Notes under the pieces: generated by a model | What the model was told of the DNA's origin: nothing | The model's input: the letters and a program-made list of their open reading frames with translations, nothing else | Databases searched by the model: none | Part shown: positions 36,811 to 47,096 of the stretch, piece after piece | Numbering within the stretch: the first letter of the stretch is position 1 | Layout: every line of letters begins with the position of its first letter | Made by a program: the position numbers and the translations under genes | NCBI RefSeq assembly: GCF_041296385.1 | Contig: NC_091022.1 | Span: forward strand, 20,045,967-20,109,966 | From: Aphelocoma coerulescens | Lineage: Eukaryota; Chordata; Aves; Passeriformes; Corvidae | Direction: 5' to 3' | Length of the DNA stretch: 64,000 bases

Positions 36811-39793
36811 ATCTAGTCGGATGTTAGGTACTTCTTTCTTAATCAGTTTGATTTTTACAGGCACTTAGCTCTTTCCAAAGTTGTTTCTTTAACTAATTGT
36901 ATACATCTTTGGCTAATACTGCACATGAAAGAATACCTTGCAGTTAATACTCTGTACCTGACCAATTCCCCTCTGTTACAACACTCAACTTTAGTAGAAA
37001 GAAGGGAGTAAGAATGAATATATACCATGCATTATAAACAACTATTGCCTCAGGTACAGAAACTGCATTTTCTATTAGAAAGGGGTAGGTGGCTAATGCA
37101 GTAGTCTTCATCTAAGCTGCTGTATCCTAAAATCCACATTTTTTTAAGCCTCAGTGCAGATTGCACTGTTTGCATTTAAAACTATAAACACAGACTGTGT
37201 TTTCCTGTTACATCAACTAAATACTGAAGTATGTTTGATCTTAATAAACTATAATTAAGCAATATACAGTAATTACCTTTTAGAAATCCCTATAGTGATT
37301 ATTACCTCTGGAGTTGACTAGAGGAGACTAAGAATGTGCAATAATTGAGTTCTATTGGTTATATGCATTCTACTTCCTTTTTCTTAGGGAAGCAAAACAT
37401 TTTAAATGGGCAAAAACTACTTCAATAAGTAAGGTTCTTCTGGCTTCAGGCAGAGACTACTGCAATCATTAACTTTTACCAAAGTTGCTGTTGAGTTACA
37501 TTTATCAATTTTATTGCAGTGGAAGGACTACCCCTGAAAAAATGATAATGTTTACATTAAAATACTCTGCAGAGAGGCATAATTTGTATATGGCTTTGGG
37601 CAATGTGTGCCTGCATGCTTGGGATAGTTGGATTTCAGTAGTTACAGCATGCAATTCTGAGCACTTCTTGCTTCAACAGGAACCCACAGCTCCCAGCCTT
37701 AGAGTGTTTTGTAGCACACTTAGTGCCCAAAGTGCTGAAAAGTAACTTTTTAAACTCAAAACACAACACGTGAAAAGCTTTTTTTGTTGTGGGCTTTTTT
37801 TTTTTTTTTTTCTCTTTTAAAACAGTATTTACAGTTCAGGTGACTTTCTCTTTCTTACAGTTAGAATAAATAGCAAGCCTCAGCAGAAAAGCAGGGCCTG
37901 CAAAGCAGCATATAACTCCAAAACACAGGTTCATTAATATAATTCTCTCATGATTACAGTGTCTATTATTTTGGATTTCTGATTTTGATATAAATAATAA
38001 TGCAATTCAAGTGACTGCACACATGATGATCCAGGAAGGGAAGCAAGCTTGCACTTCAGATATACTGACTTTGTGATACAAGCCACTCTAGGCACATTAA
38101 TTCAGAAGTACATTAATCCACAGTGCCACCTAGCCACCTGTGTATATTTGGTTTAAATGTGACAAAAAGAAAAGCCTTCTAAACTGTAAAAGCTGTTAAC
38201 CCTCTCCCCATCCCCTCCCCTCCAGTTACTGGATGTAGATGGAGTAGAATAATAATAAAAAAAATAGTCCGACGTGTTTATAGCAACTGTTACTGACCTA
38301 AAGGAAACCTGCAAATCTTTGCTGCAGCTCTGTGTTACACTGTTATTACTCTAAACAACATAAACTGGGATATTAGCTTCACTGAATTAAAATGAAGTAT
38401 TCTATAAACACCTGCTTTGTTGCACAAAACTAGTTTCACTGAAACATGGAACCTCTTCCCTTCTCTTTTTCCTTCTTTTCAGCTCTAGACTTTGAACTAA
38501 ATTAGATTTTACATTATGTTTGTGTTGCAAGAATGTTTTAAAGCTTCAGCAAGCTTTTAGGTCTTATTATGTAAAAGTAATAAAGTCAGGCTAGCAGATA
38601 TAAAAATATATCCTCTAAATACACATCTAATAGATATTCTCAACCAGTAATATTCCTACAGCAATTTTAATGCACACCATGAGTACACCAAACCACTTTG
38701 ACAGACTGCTCAAAGCACCATGTAGTTCCCAGCTCAAGGTGAGACAGAAATGAGTTGCTTTTAAAACTTCTTCCTCCTTTGACAGAAACTGCACAATATT
38801 CCCTGACTACTTTTCACAATTTGCATAGGAAAGGAAAGATAGCACGGGAATTGAAATGTCCCCAACAGCTATCCTAAGGAAAGCCTGAGGCTGGTGTCTG
38901 CCTCACCTAGCAAGAAGCAGGAAGCAAGGAACTTTTTCCTCCATGGCATTTGCACCTCTTTCAGGCAGGACAGAGTTTTGCTGGCCACTAACCTACACAG
39001 CACAACTGAGAGCGTAACACAGTGAATTGAAGGCATGCTCTGAAGCCCTCCCAAAGACACTGGGTTTTAGCAGACAAGCCAAAAACTTTCCCTTTGCAGG
39101 CAAGTTGACCCAAGAACTAAGAAAGGTGCCCCAAAAGCCTAGAGAGACCTTTCTGTCCCTTTCATGTAGCAGTCTACATCCAGCCTGTTTATATTTTAGC
39201 AGTGATAAGATGCATGAACACGATTTCAGGGCAAAAGCTTTATTTAAAAATAATTCCAGTCAGCAATAGTTTCTTTAGAATCCTGTTAATACCTAACACA
39301 CAATATTTGCAAGAAACCTGCTCTTTTAAGAGTATCTTTAAGTAGGCTGACTAAGGAAACCCTTCAGGTCCCCGTCCCTGTAAAATCTGCCATCAGTCTC
39401 TAAATCAGTCTCTCTTTTCTCCACAGCAAAAAAATTTCCTGCTGCAGGCTCTCAGCCTGACCAGCTTCCCATGCCTTGTCCTCCTTGACAACATCTTCCA
39501 GTATGCCCCAGCTCTGCTTGCCCAACATCCTTACCCAGAGATTCATCATCTCTCAGGTTTGCACTACTGGTGTTATCCCAGCACTACTGAGGGAAGAAAA
39601 TGCTACCTCTCTCCATACTCATACCTACTTCTTGTCCGCCTCTTAATTCTTTCCAGCTCCCAGGCCTTCACATTTTGCCTGGTCCACCAGGGTAAAGAAG
39701 GGCCAGTAGGCCTGTCTACTCAGAGGGTAATTCTAAATACTATGTATCTAGAGCTCTGCACAAGGGGGGCACAGAGAGAAAATCTAGGGTGGA
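36811..39793. other. Non-coding stretch, no gene seen
   Basis: A 17-base T run lies at 37795-37811. Pyrimidine-rich sequence from about 39390 to 39660 contains acceptor-like AG sites, but its frames are broken or unrecognised. No gene is assigned. Confidence 0.55.
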
Positions 39794-39842
39794 GGAAAAG
39801 AGAAAAAAACTGGAAAAGGAAAAGAGAAAAAAAACTGGAAAA
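39794..39842. repeat. Tandem duplication of a 24-bp purine-rich unit
   Basis: The unit ggaaaagagaaaaaaactgg plus aaaa (39794-39817) is repeated at 39818-39842 with a single extra A. The near identity indicates a recent slippage or duplication event. Confidence 0.9.
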
Positions 39843-40899
39843 GAAATCTTTAATATATGTTTTCCCACTTCTATACTGAGAATTTTTTACCCTTGTTCAA
39901 TTTCCTATGAGTAGAACCAGTGATCCAGCTGTGCTTTTTGCCTCTTTTAAAGAAAGTAAGCTGATTAAAAAAAAAAAAAAGTCACATAAAGAATACTCTT
40001 AGTATATCATAAAAAAGAAAAAAGCCCTAAAGAGCAAGCTACAAAAAAAAAAAAAAAGAGATCGGTTGTTCCTGACACAGAATAAAATAAATAATTCCTA
40101 CTTCACAGTTTCCTTGTGAATAAAATGTCCAGTTTTGACTCTCCACACTTGATACCAAACCTAGGCTGGTGCCAGGGGACTGCAGACACTATTTCTTCCA
40201 GGTCCGGGTTTTTAAATTTATTTTTAAATTTTTTATTTATTTATTTTAAATACTCTTAATATCCTGTTTTGAGGATTCTTTTGTTTACCTCTTCCTTTCT
40301 CAGCACATGGTATATAGTGAAATGTATGCTTATGCTCCTCTCCTTGGTTACTTTCTGAACCTTCACTAACAACTTTTTCCTTACAATATAAATCAGATAT
40401 AATAAATCAAAATATACTGAATACATTGACAAGAATAAAAATAAAGAAAAAAAGAGACTTAACTGGCAAGAATTAAAGGACAGATGTAAGAGGACTTAAG
40501 AAAAAAACCCAAATAAATAATGATTTGGAGGCAACCCTTCAGCCCCACCTACCTCACTGTATCTGGCTGTCTACCACATGCTTAATCAGTTTAGGGCAGG
40601 GACTATTTCAAAAGATCCCGCCTGGCTTTGGTGAAAGTAAAAAAATTAAAATTCAGGGTTCCTTTCAAAACCTAATCTCACCCTTCCCAGTGGAGTGCCT
40701 GTCCTTTCTACATAACTTCAATACTGGTTATTTCCTATCGAAGTAAATGTAGTGGGCAGGACGATAACTGACACCTGATCCAAGACAATGGGGCAAGGAC
40801 CCAGTGCCCGGCAGCCTTGTGCTTTGACAGGCTTTTTCTCCTGGTGACTGTTAGCCATTGTTTGATAACTACAGACTTCCCTTCCCACAGACCTTTCTG
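39843..40899. other. Non-coding stretch with homopolymer runs
   Basis: A runs lie at 39967-39980 and 40043-40057, and TTTA-rich sequence lies at about 40207-40252. Frames at 40525-40746 and 40718-40969 are unrecognised. Confidence 0.55.
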
Positions 40900-41035
40900 A
40901 ACTCTGCTGTCTTTGAACGGCGCGCGAAATGAGAAGGAAAGTATTTACCAGCCGGTAATTACAAGCCACCCCTCATGTAAAGGTAAATGGTAATGAGGAA
41001 TGTGCAAAGAATAGCTAGCACTGTCAAAAGAGGGG
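40900..41035. promoter_or_regulatory. Candidate conserved noncoding element, CpG-dense core
   Basis: The word 'gaacggcgcgcgaaat' (40916-40930) packs four CpG sites into 16 bases, unlike anything else in the window. It is followed by 'gccggtaattac', a homeodomain-like word beside another CpG. A GCGC-rich palindrome (gcgcgc) sits in the core. The texture suggests a constrained regulatory site; an A17 run ends the block. Confidence 0.4.
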
Positions 41036-41052
41036 AAAAAAAAAAAAAAAAA

Positions 41053-41375
41053 GCTCGTAAAACGTAAAGCCATACAAATGCCTTATAGACTTATCCGCAG
41101 TAACTGTATCAATTAACCATGCTAAAAGCCCTAACTCAGATGGGCACTGCACACAGCATGTCTGCCAGTGTTTTATTATCAAGTCCATTATGATGAGTTC
41201 TTGTCCTAGACAAAAGGAGAACAGAAAAAGAATTCAGGCTGACAAATTAGACTTGAAATCAGTTTCATTTACATAACGACTGGAAGTTCATTAATAACAG
41301 AGTTTTAATTATTCATGCTCTTGTTTCACTAGATACAGCAGTTTTCCCCCTGCTGTGCTGGATGTCTGGATTAGG
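41053..41375. promoter_or_regulatory. Candidate conserved noncoding element
   Basis: Directly after the A17 run (41036-41052), complex sequence keeps CpG sites in 'ctcgtaaaacg', 'atccgca' and 'taacgac'. It contains TAATTA at 41306-41311 followed by 'ttcatgctc'. It is probably part of the same block as 40900-41035. Conservation is not tested. Confidence 0.38.
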
Positions 41376-42003
41376 TAAAATGAACCATAGCAAACTGATA
41401 GACTGCCCAGATTTCTTAAGTTCTTTGCTGCTTTCAAGGACAGCACTTGGGGGTGGAAGAGTAGGAGAGGACAGGGGGATGGGAAGAAAGCCTTTCCTTC
41501 AGCTAATGTTAAAACATGCCAGTGAAGGAGATACTTAAAACCTGCTTTGGGTGTAAACTTTGATTTGATGGAAACTCAGTTGCAAAATCCAAGCCATAAG
41601 AAACAGATGTCAAATTCTGTATCGATTTGCCAAATTCTAGTTCCTTATTTAGATCAGTAGAACCAATAATGGAAGTTTGTGTTAGGATACCTGGTGCGAG
41701 CAGAGGGTGTTTCTAGAGAATAACGTTTTAGTCTCTCACAAAGAGTTGTTTAACTTCTACACTAAAATCATGGCAATTTTGTGAATTCCGTTTTCTCACA
41801 TTTTTCTGTGGGCTTTTGTTTTGTATGCCTTTCCTTTTCGGTTAGCTTCATTTTTAATTATAAAGTGGCATAAAGAAGGTCAGAAGATAATATATTTTCT
41901 ATAGAAAAAATCTAATTACTAGGATCTTTGCAAAAAATTAATCGAAATGCAGCAATGAATGGACAACTTTATCTTATAAGGATAAGTTTTTCCCATCACA
42001 GCA
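41376..42003. other. Non-coding stretch, no gene seen
   Basis: Nothing identifiable. The sequence is A+T-rich with short unrecognised frames. Confidence 0.6.
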
Positions 42004-42065
42004 TCTAACAAGTAACTCCCATTGACTTCAACATACCCTGCAGAGAAAGAATAGGACCCGAGGAT
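42004..42065. repeat. Relic of the palindromic repeat family
   Basis: 'taactcccattgacttcaac' is followed by 'accctgcagagaaagaatagg' and 'acccgagg', the layout of an old amniote element (core, then 'gcaggat', then 'gggcc'-like end). It lies just upstream of the better palindromic copy at 42096-42185 and may belong to a compound insertion. Confidence 0.45.
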
Positions 42066-42095
42066 TTTACATGACTATTTGCTATTCAGTGAAAC

Positions 42096-42185
42096 CTGAG
42101 GGCCCTACTCTCCCGCTGCAGGATGCATGTAATACCCATTGAAATCAATGGGAATTACCCTTACGTCCTGCAGCACAACCAGGCC
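42096..42185. repeat. Long palindromic element, best copy in the window
   Basis: The centre is cccattga-aa-tcaatggg (42135-42152). It extends through gtaat / attac with one mismatch (42129-42158), and after a small unpaired gap through perfect ctgcagga (42116-42123) and tcctgcag (42166-42173). The outer flanks 'cctgagggcc' and 'aggcctca' continue the symmetry imperfectly. About 90 bases therefore fold into one hairpin. It resembles a widespread ancient palindromic repeat of birds and reptiles; the family name is uncertain. Confidence 0.65.
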
Positions 42186-42382
42186 TCACAGCTACGTGTC
42201 GTGAACTATGAACACTGGCAGGTGGACAAAGTGAGGGACAGATGTGAAGAATGGTGCTTACTAAAAGATGTAAGTTATACTCTTGAGATTCTTCCTTTTT
42301 CTCGTAGCCTGTAACTAAGGCAGGAGACCACGGGTCTTTTTTTTTCAAAACATAAAGTTTTCTGAGAATAAAACAATGAATG

Positions 42383-42429
42383 AAAAAAAAAAAAAAAAGA
42401 AAAGAAAAAAAAAAAAAAAAAAAAAGAAA
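42383..42429. repeat. Long interrupted poly(A) tract
   Basis: A16, then GAAAAG, then a further A run of more than 20 bases, interrupted only by single G bases. It is the longest A tract in the window. A minus-strand frame across it is a phenylalanine-rich artefact. Confidence 0.9.
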
Positions 42430-43493
42430 GTGCAGGAATTAAAGACAACAGGTGATCTCCTAAGCTTTTACTGTTCAGTGCTTGCTTTTTTGCTGGAAGA
42501 ACCAGTGGCTTTTCCCCCACTTTCCCTCCATCCTTGAATGCTTAATTATACAGCTAGGAAAAAAAAATATGGAAAAAATCTTAGGAGGACAGAATAGTAG
42601 AGATTCAATAGACATATGAACCATGTTTGCTCTGGTACTCTTTTATGAATCTTCTGTAATATGTTGTTTATGGAATATGTAATATGCGGGGTAAGGAGGA
42701 GAGGTGTTTACATTTGAATTCAGGTACAAGTATACAGCCACCAAATTTTTTGTCAGTATGTTGTATCTTCCTATTCTGTTTATTGGTAGGTAGTGTACGT
42801 GTCCATAATAAGTACCATGTGCATAATAAAAGTCATTGAATGCCACCAGAGGTTTGGTTTTCTTTTTTAATGGAAGCCAATTCTAAACTAAAAGGAACAA
42901 TACAAAGTTGGAAGTCAGTAAATTTAGACTACATTCCAGCTCTATCACTGTCCCTCATCACATAGCCTACTCTGGGCCAAACCATAAATCCCTCAGTCGT
43001 GCTGATGGCTGAGGAGTGTATTCATATATAATCATTCATAGGAACTGTTCTGCAGGGCTAGACAAAAATTCTACGAGTTGCCGTTCACCCCTGTAAATAA
43101 GCAGTGCTTAGACTGGCCTCATATTTTCTGTTCCTCTCCCTGGAAATAAGAAGACAGCATTTCCTTGACTGATTGGTTTACTCCATGAATACATTCCTCA
43201 GTCAGGTTAGTGATGAACACAGTAAAAATCTGAAATGAAAAGAGCTGCTAGATTCCTGTTTGAGAAGATTTGGTTGATGTGAACAATTTCCTCTCAGTCT
43301 GAGAGCGACAACAGGAACATAATAAAGGCATGAGAGGTGTATGGATGCATTAACCGTGTAATGTGTTTTTGATTGGACTTTATGAGAATAATGGGAGTTT
43401 CTTACAGCCAGCTCCAAATTTAGGTTGTTCATAAAGAACTAGTGCTAACCTGATAGACTTGATAGGATCTAGTGGAAAAAGAGGTCTGCTTAC
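42430..43493. other. Non-coding stretch, possible old MIR-like fragment
   Basis: The words 'attccagctctatcactgt' near 42932 are reminiscent of the MIR-type SINE core, but too little is preserved to claim it. Nothing else is assignable. Confidence 0.4.
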
Positions 43494-43545
43494 CACAGAG
43501 GTCAAAAGGGACCAAGGTCATTCCAACCTGCTCTATGAACACATT
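43494..43545 (-). repeat. Probable CR1-family LINE relic
   Basis: 'accacagaggtcaaaaggga' followed by 'ccaaggtcattccaacctgctc' resembles the reverse complement of CR1 LINE 3' regions, where 'gaagggacc ... atcatctagtccaacctcctgct' is typical. Only about 50 bases are recognisable. The call is by eye and moderate at best. Confidence 0.35.
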
Positions 43546-45119
43546 TCATTTTTATTCTCACCAAGTTCCCAGATATATGATGTCTCTCACATTCCTGTGG
43601 GAGATCCTATGTTTCTAACTGTTCTTCTAATCTTTTAGGAAACATACCAGGCAGCTCCCACTGCACAGATGGCATGCAGTGTCTGACTGAACCAGCAGAC
43701 TTGGTGCTGTCTCAATGCCTTTTATTGGCAAGAACTGATTGAGTAGCCCTGATTGATACTCTTAGTAGTAGCTGGACAATCTGCCTTGCTATGTTTAATC
43801 CACAGACCATGTGGCTGTTGGAAGACACTTTTTTTAACAGCTTTTTAACAATTTACAAGGGCAGCTTTTTTGAGAAATTATCTTTCCTGGTTTTAACATG
43901 TTGCTGTCTCCACATATTCTTTGTCTATCACTGGATTTTCTAAAAAAACCCCCTTCCCTGTAACTCAGTGTAGTTTATTTTCAGTTGCTTTCAAGTTTTA
44001 GAATATAAAAAGTGCAAAGTCCCAAAAAAAAAAAAATAGTGAAAAAGTGCCACTTAGTGAAAAAATATGCAGTCACGAAAAAATATGGACACACATATCA
44101 CCTCCTTGTCATTGACAAACCACACTGCTGAAAAACCTAACGAGATAGAAGCTTTAAACAACACATTAAGGCAAATTAAACAGACTGAAGGACTTTCAGA
44201 TTGCTGTTCTGGCCCACATTTTCAGATATTCTAGATTCAAACCTAGGCAAGACTTGACTATCTAAGACTGTAAGCTTACAAATACAACCCTTAATTTTTA
44301 CATAAAAAATTAAAGATTAAAATTACCTATCTTTGATCACTTATTTTTGAAACGTGTGACCCACAGCACACATTTTTGAACTTTTCAGACCTAATAGCTG
44401 TCTTTAATTAGTCACAAACTCAATGCCATTGGGCCCACTGCACAGTATGTGATGCTGTGAACACACATTTTTCCACGGCTAGAAGGATTATGTACAGCCT
44501 CTTCTTTAAGGAGGATACTTAGGTGAAGAGGAAGAGAAAAAAAGAGAGCTGTTTTTCAGATCTAACCTTTGTTATCTCCATTTACTATGTTTTACCTGCT
44601 CTCACCAGGTAATTTCCAGTTACTCACAAGTTTCCCTTTAGCCTTAATAAGGAAATCTTTGATTCAGGTTAGTGCAGAAGATTAAGACTGTATTAAGTCT
44701 GAAATGTTCTGCTACCAATTAGCCCTCTAGTATTTCTGTAAGCCTTGAATTTTTGATGCGATCAATGACACCAAGTGGAGCCATCTTCTGTGGAGTGGTT
44801 ATTAAAGATATAAAAATCAATACAAAGATGATACTTGGAAATCTATATCACAAGATAATGAATCACCATGAGAGCCAGCTAAGAAGGAATGTCAGCAAAC
44901 CAAACAGAAGGTTTGTGCATAACAAATTATTTGATGCCAGTAGAGTTTAAGCTAAATTTTGCATGAGACAGAAGTCTTCAGGCAACACTTACAATACATT
45001 TGCATGGCAAGGATTTAATGAGATGAAGACACAAGACCAACCATGCACAGGGATTTTTGTGCATTAAAGAGAGACAGAGGGAGAGAGAGATGATTGAAAC
45101 ATATGGGATTAAGACAATA
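43546..45119. other. Non-coding stretch, no gene seen
   Basis: A 13-base A run lies near 44024-44036 and a GA-rich stretch near 45070-45092. An AT-rich hairpin 'ttaattttt ... aaaaattaa' lies near 44291-44313. No gene is seen. Confidence 0.55.
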
Positions 45120-45430
45120 ATGCTATAATTTGTCTTTAATGACAAAACAGCATCAAAAACTTTCTCTGTCAGTAATCCTTATTCAATTTCTTTTAAATGA
45201 AACATTATTTGCCTGCACCTTAAGTGCTGATTGTTATTGGAGTTGTGTATTGGAGCTTCACAGGATACTCCAAATTTAATTTGAACTAGGGATTGATTTG
45301 GTTGGCTTCAAAGCCAGGTTTTCCTTTCCAAAATTGAACTAGTGCATGACTTTGCAAGTTCATTTGGGTTTACTGTCTGACACAATTGTATGAGACTTTA
45401 CAGCATTTAGGGCACGTTTTGCCCTGCTGA
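45120..45430. promoter_or_regulatory. Possible conserved noncoding element
   Basis: Complex sequence without simple repeats carries words such as 'gtctttaatgac', 'gattgttattgg' (SOX-like ATTGTTAT) and 'gggattgatttgg'. The evidence is texture only. Confidence 0.28.
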
Positions 45431-46189
45431 TCTCTTGTTCACTCACATGTCCAGACACACACACAGAGCTATTAAAACAAACAGCCTTGCTGCCCCTCCT
45501 GCATTTCACTGGGAAATGCATTCCTCACTAAAAGCTAAAGATTCAAGAGACTTACACAGTTCAAATTCATAAGATATGAAAAACATCATCACTTTAAACT
45601 TATAATATACCAAATAAAAGGTTTTGAGAACATTTTACTATCATTAGTTTTCCTAGAACTTTTCCAAAATATGAGAACAGCATGTTCTCATTTTACAGAT
45701 TACTCATTTTACTGAGGTATGTAAGAAACCAAACGAACATTAAGATATGACAAGGTCTTAGGTAATTTGATTCTTCTTTAGTTGTGGGACATTTGCCTGC
45801 TAATTGCCTATCCTGTCTATTTAAACTGTGAGTTCTTTGGGATACAGCTACATTACTATGACTGAGTCTAAATCAGGGTCTCTGAACACTAATGGAATTC
45901 AAATGACTGATATTAATAAAAATCAGATAATAGTATCCCACGGGAAGTCTAGAAGATCCAGAGTGACAACAGGTCCTCTGATGTATTTTATTCTTCTGTA
46001 GCTACAAAGCCAATCATACTCTAAAATTTATACAGCTTTACCCCATTTTTTTTTTTTTTTACAAACAACATATTCTCCTTTTTTAAACTCCATATTCCCT
46101 TTCAAACAGTGTTTGCTCTTATTCAGTAGGATTGGGGCACTTTAAACACACCTATTGCCGTACAACAAATCTTCTGTTTCCTTGTTTTT

Positions 46190-46370
46190 CCTAGGCACAT
46201 ATAGCCTTCACATTTGCAGCCAGTAAGCAGCAAGTGCTTGCAGATAATCATAATCTCAGCACACAGTCACAGTTTATTGTGCCTTTAACAGGACACTATA
46301 TGCAAGCCCATCATTCTCTGTTCATCAGCAACCGTCTGTTGTTTGACAGCCACTAGATTTTTATTTAATT
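46190..46370. promoter_or_regulatory. Possible conserved noncoding element
   Basis: Complex sequence with 'cacagtttattgtgcc' and a CpG-retaining 'gcaaccgtctgttgtttgac' (Forkhead-like tgttt) lies just 5' of the longer candidate at 46480. A 15-base T run sits upstream at 46046-46060. Confidence 0.3.
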
Positions 46371-46479
46371 TTTTGGTGTGCAATTTACCACCTATGCAAA
46401 ACCCCTTCTCTACTTCAAATAAAAAGACTAAAAGGCAACAGCAGTTCAGATCCTCACCAGGGTAATATGCGTACCTCCA

Positions 46480-47060
46480 AAGGTTGCATCAATTGAGGAT
46501 CAGCCCTTTGTCCTGCAAGCAAGAATAACACTGAAACACTAGAGCAACTCTACTGTTGCCTGCTAGAAGCAGCTGGCAAGTTAGTGAATCAGCCATCCCG
46601 TTGTACAGCAAAGCTACTTCAAAACTAAATAGACAAATAAAGAGCAGCCATGACATTCTTCGTGCAGTTTTCACCAGCCATTGCAGTTTTGACTTAATTT
46701 GTTTCCCTGCCTCTTTGCATCTTGAGTCTTTGAAGGCAAATGAACCAGTCGGTGTCATAAAACAAGGAGAACTAGAACAGCCTTCAGTAATAACAAAAAC
46801 TAACGGAAAAAGCAGATCTTCTGCAGGCAACATTTCACATGACTCAAAACGTCTTTGCCGCAGTTTAAATTCTGCAGCCTTGCGATTGTTCTGACACCTC
46901 TTTATTGTTCCTTTTAAGTGCAAATGCCTAGGTAGCATCACTATAAATGAAACAGTAGTGCTCACAGATTGCATTCAACGGCTGTTAGAGCTTCCTCTCC
47001 TTCATCTGCACAATTTACATCTATTACAGGCTCAGGAATATAGCTTTTGCTGCTTCTCAG
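46480..47060. promoter_or_regulatory. Candidate conserved noncoding element spanning the longest open frames
   Basis: The longest frame in the window (161 codons, minus strand, 46489-46974) overlaps a 112-codon plus-strand frame (46556-46894). Neither contains a recognised domain; the minus-strand frame has one hydrophobic run (LLFICLFSFEVALL). CpG sites persist ('cccgttg', 'ttcgtgc', 'gtcggtg', 'taacgg', 'aacgtc', 'gccgcag', 'tgcgat', 'caacgg'). Retained CpGs and lack of stops on both strands fit a constrained noncoding element at least as well as a gene. A novel small coding exon is the alternative. Confidence 0.35.
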
Positions 47061-47082
47061 CGGCCTCAGAAGGGCACAAGAA

Positions 47083-47096
47083 CCCCCCCCCCCCCC
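47083..47096. repeat. Poly(C) run, 14 bases
   Basis: An uninterrupted run of C flanked by 'aagaa' and 'gcagaagaacgg'. It is unstable in length and a likely site of sequencing or assembly error. Confidence 0.9.

Noticed and set aside
39380..39660. Pyrimidine-rich segment as a gene exon cluster
   Set aside because: Acceptor-like sites are present, but the bracketed frames are broken or unrecognised, and pyrimidine-rich DNA gives acceptor-like sites by chance.
42275..42520. Minus-strand phenylalanine-rich frame resembling a membrane segment
   Set aside because: The hydrophobic run is the complement of the poly(A) tract at 42383-42429.
42915..42980. MIR-type SINE fragment
   Set aside because: Only about 20 bases resemble the core, too few to claim.
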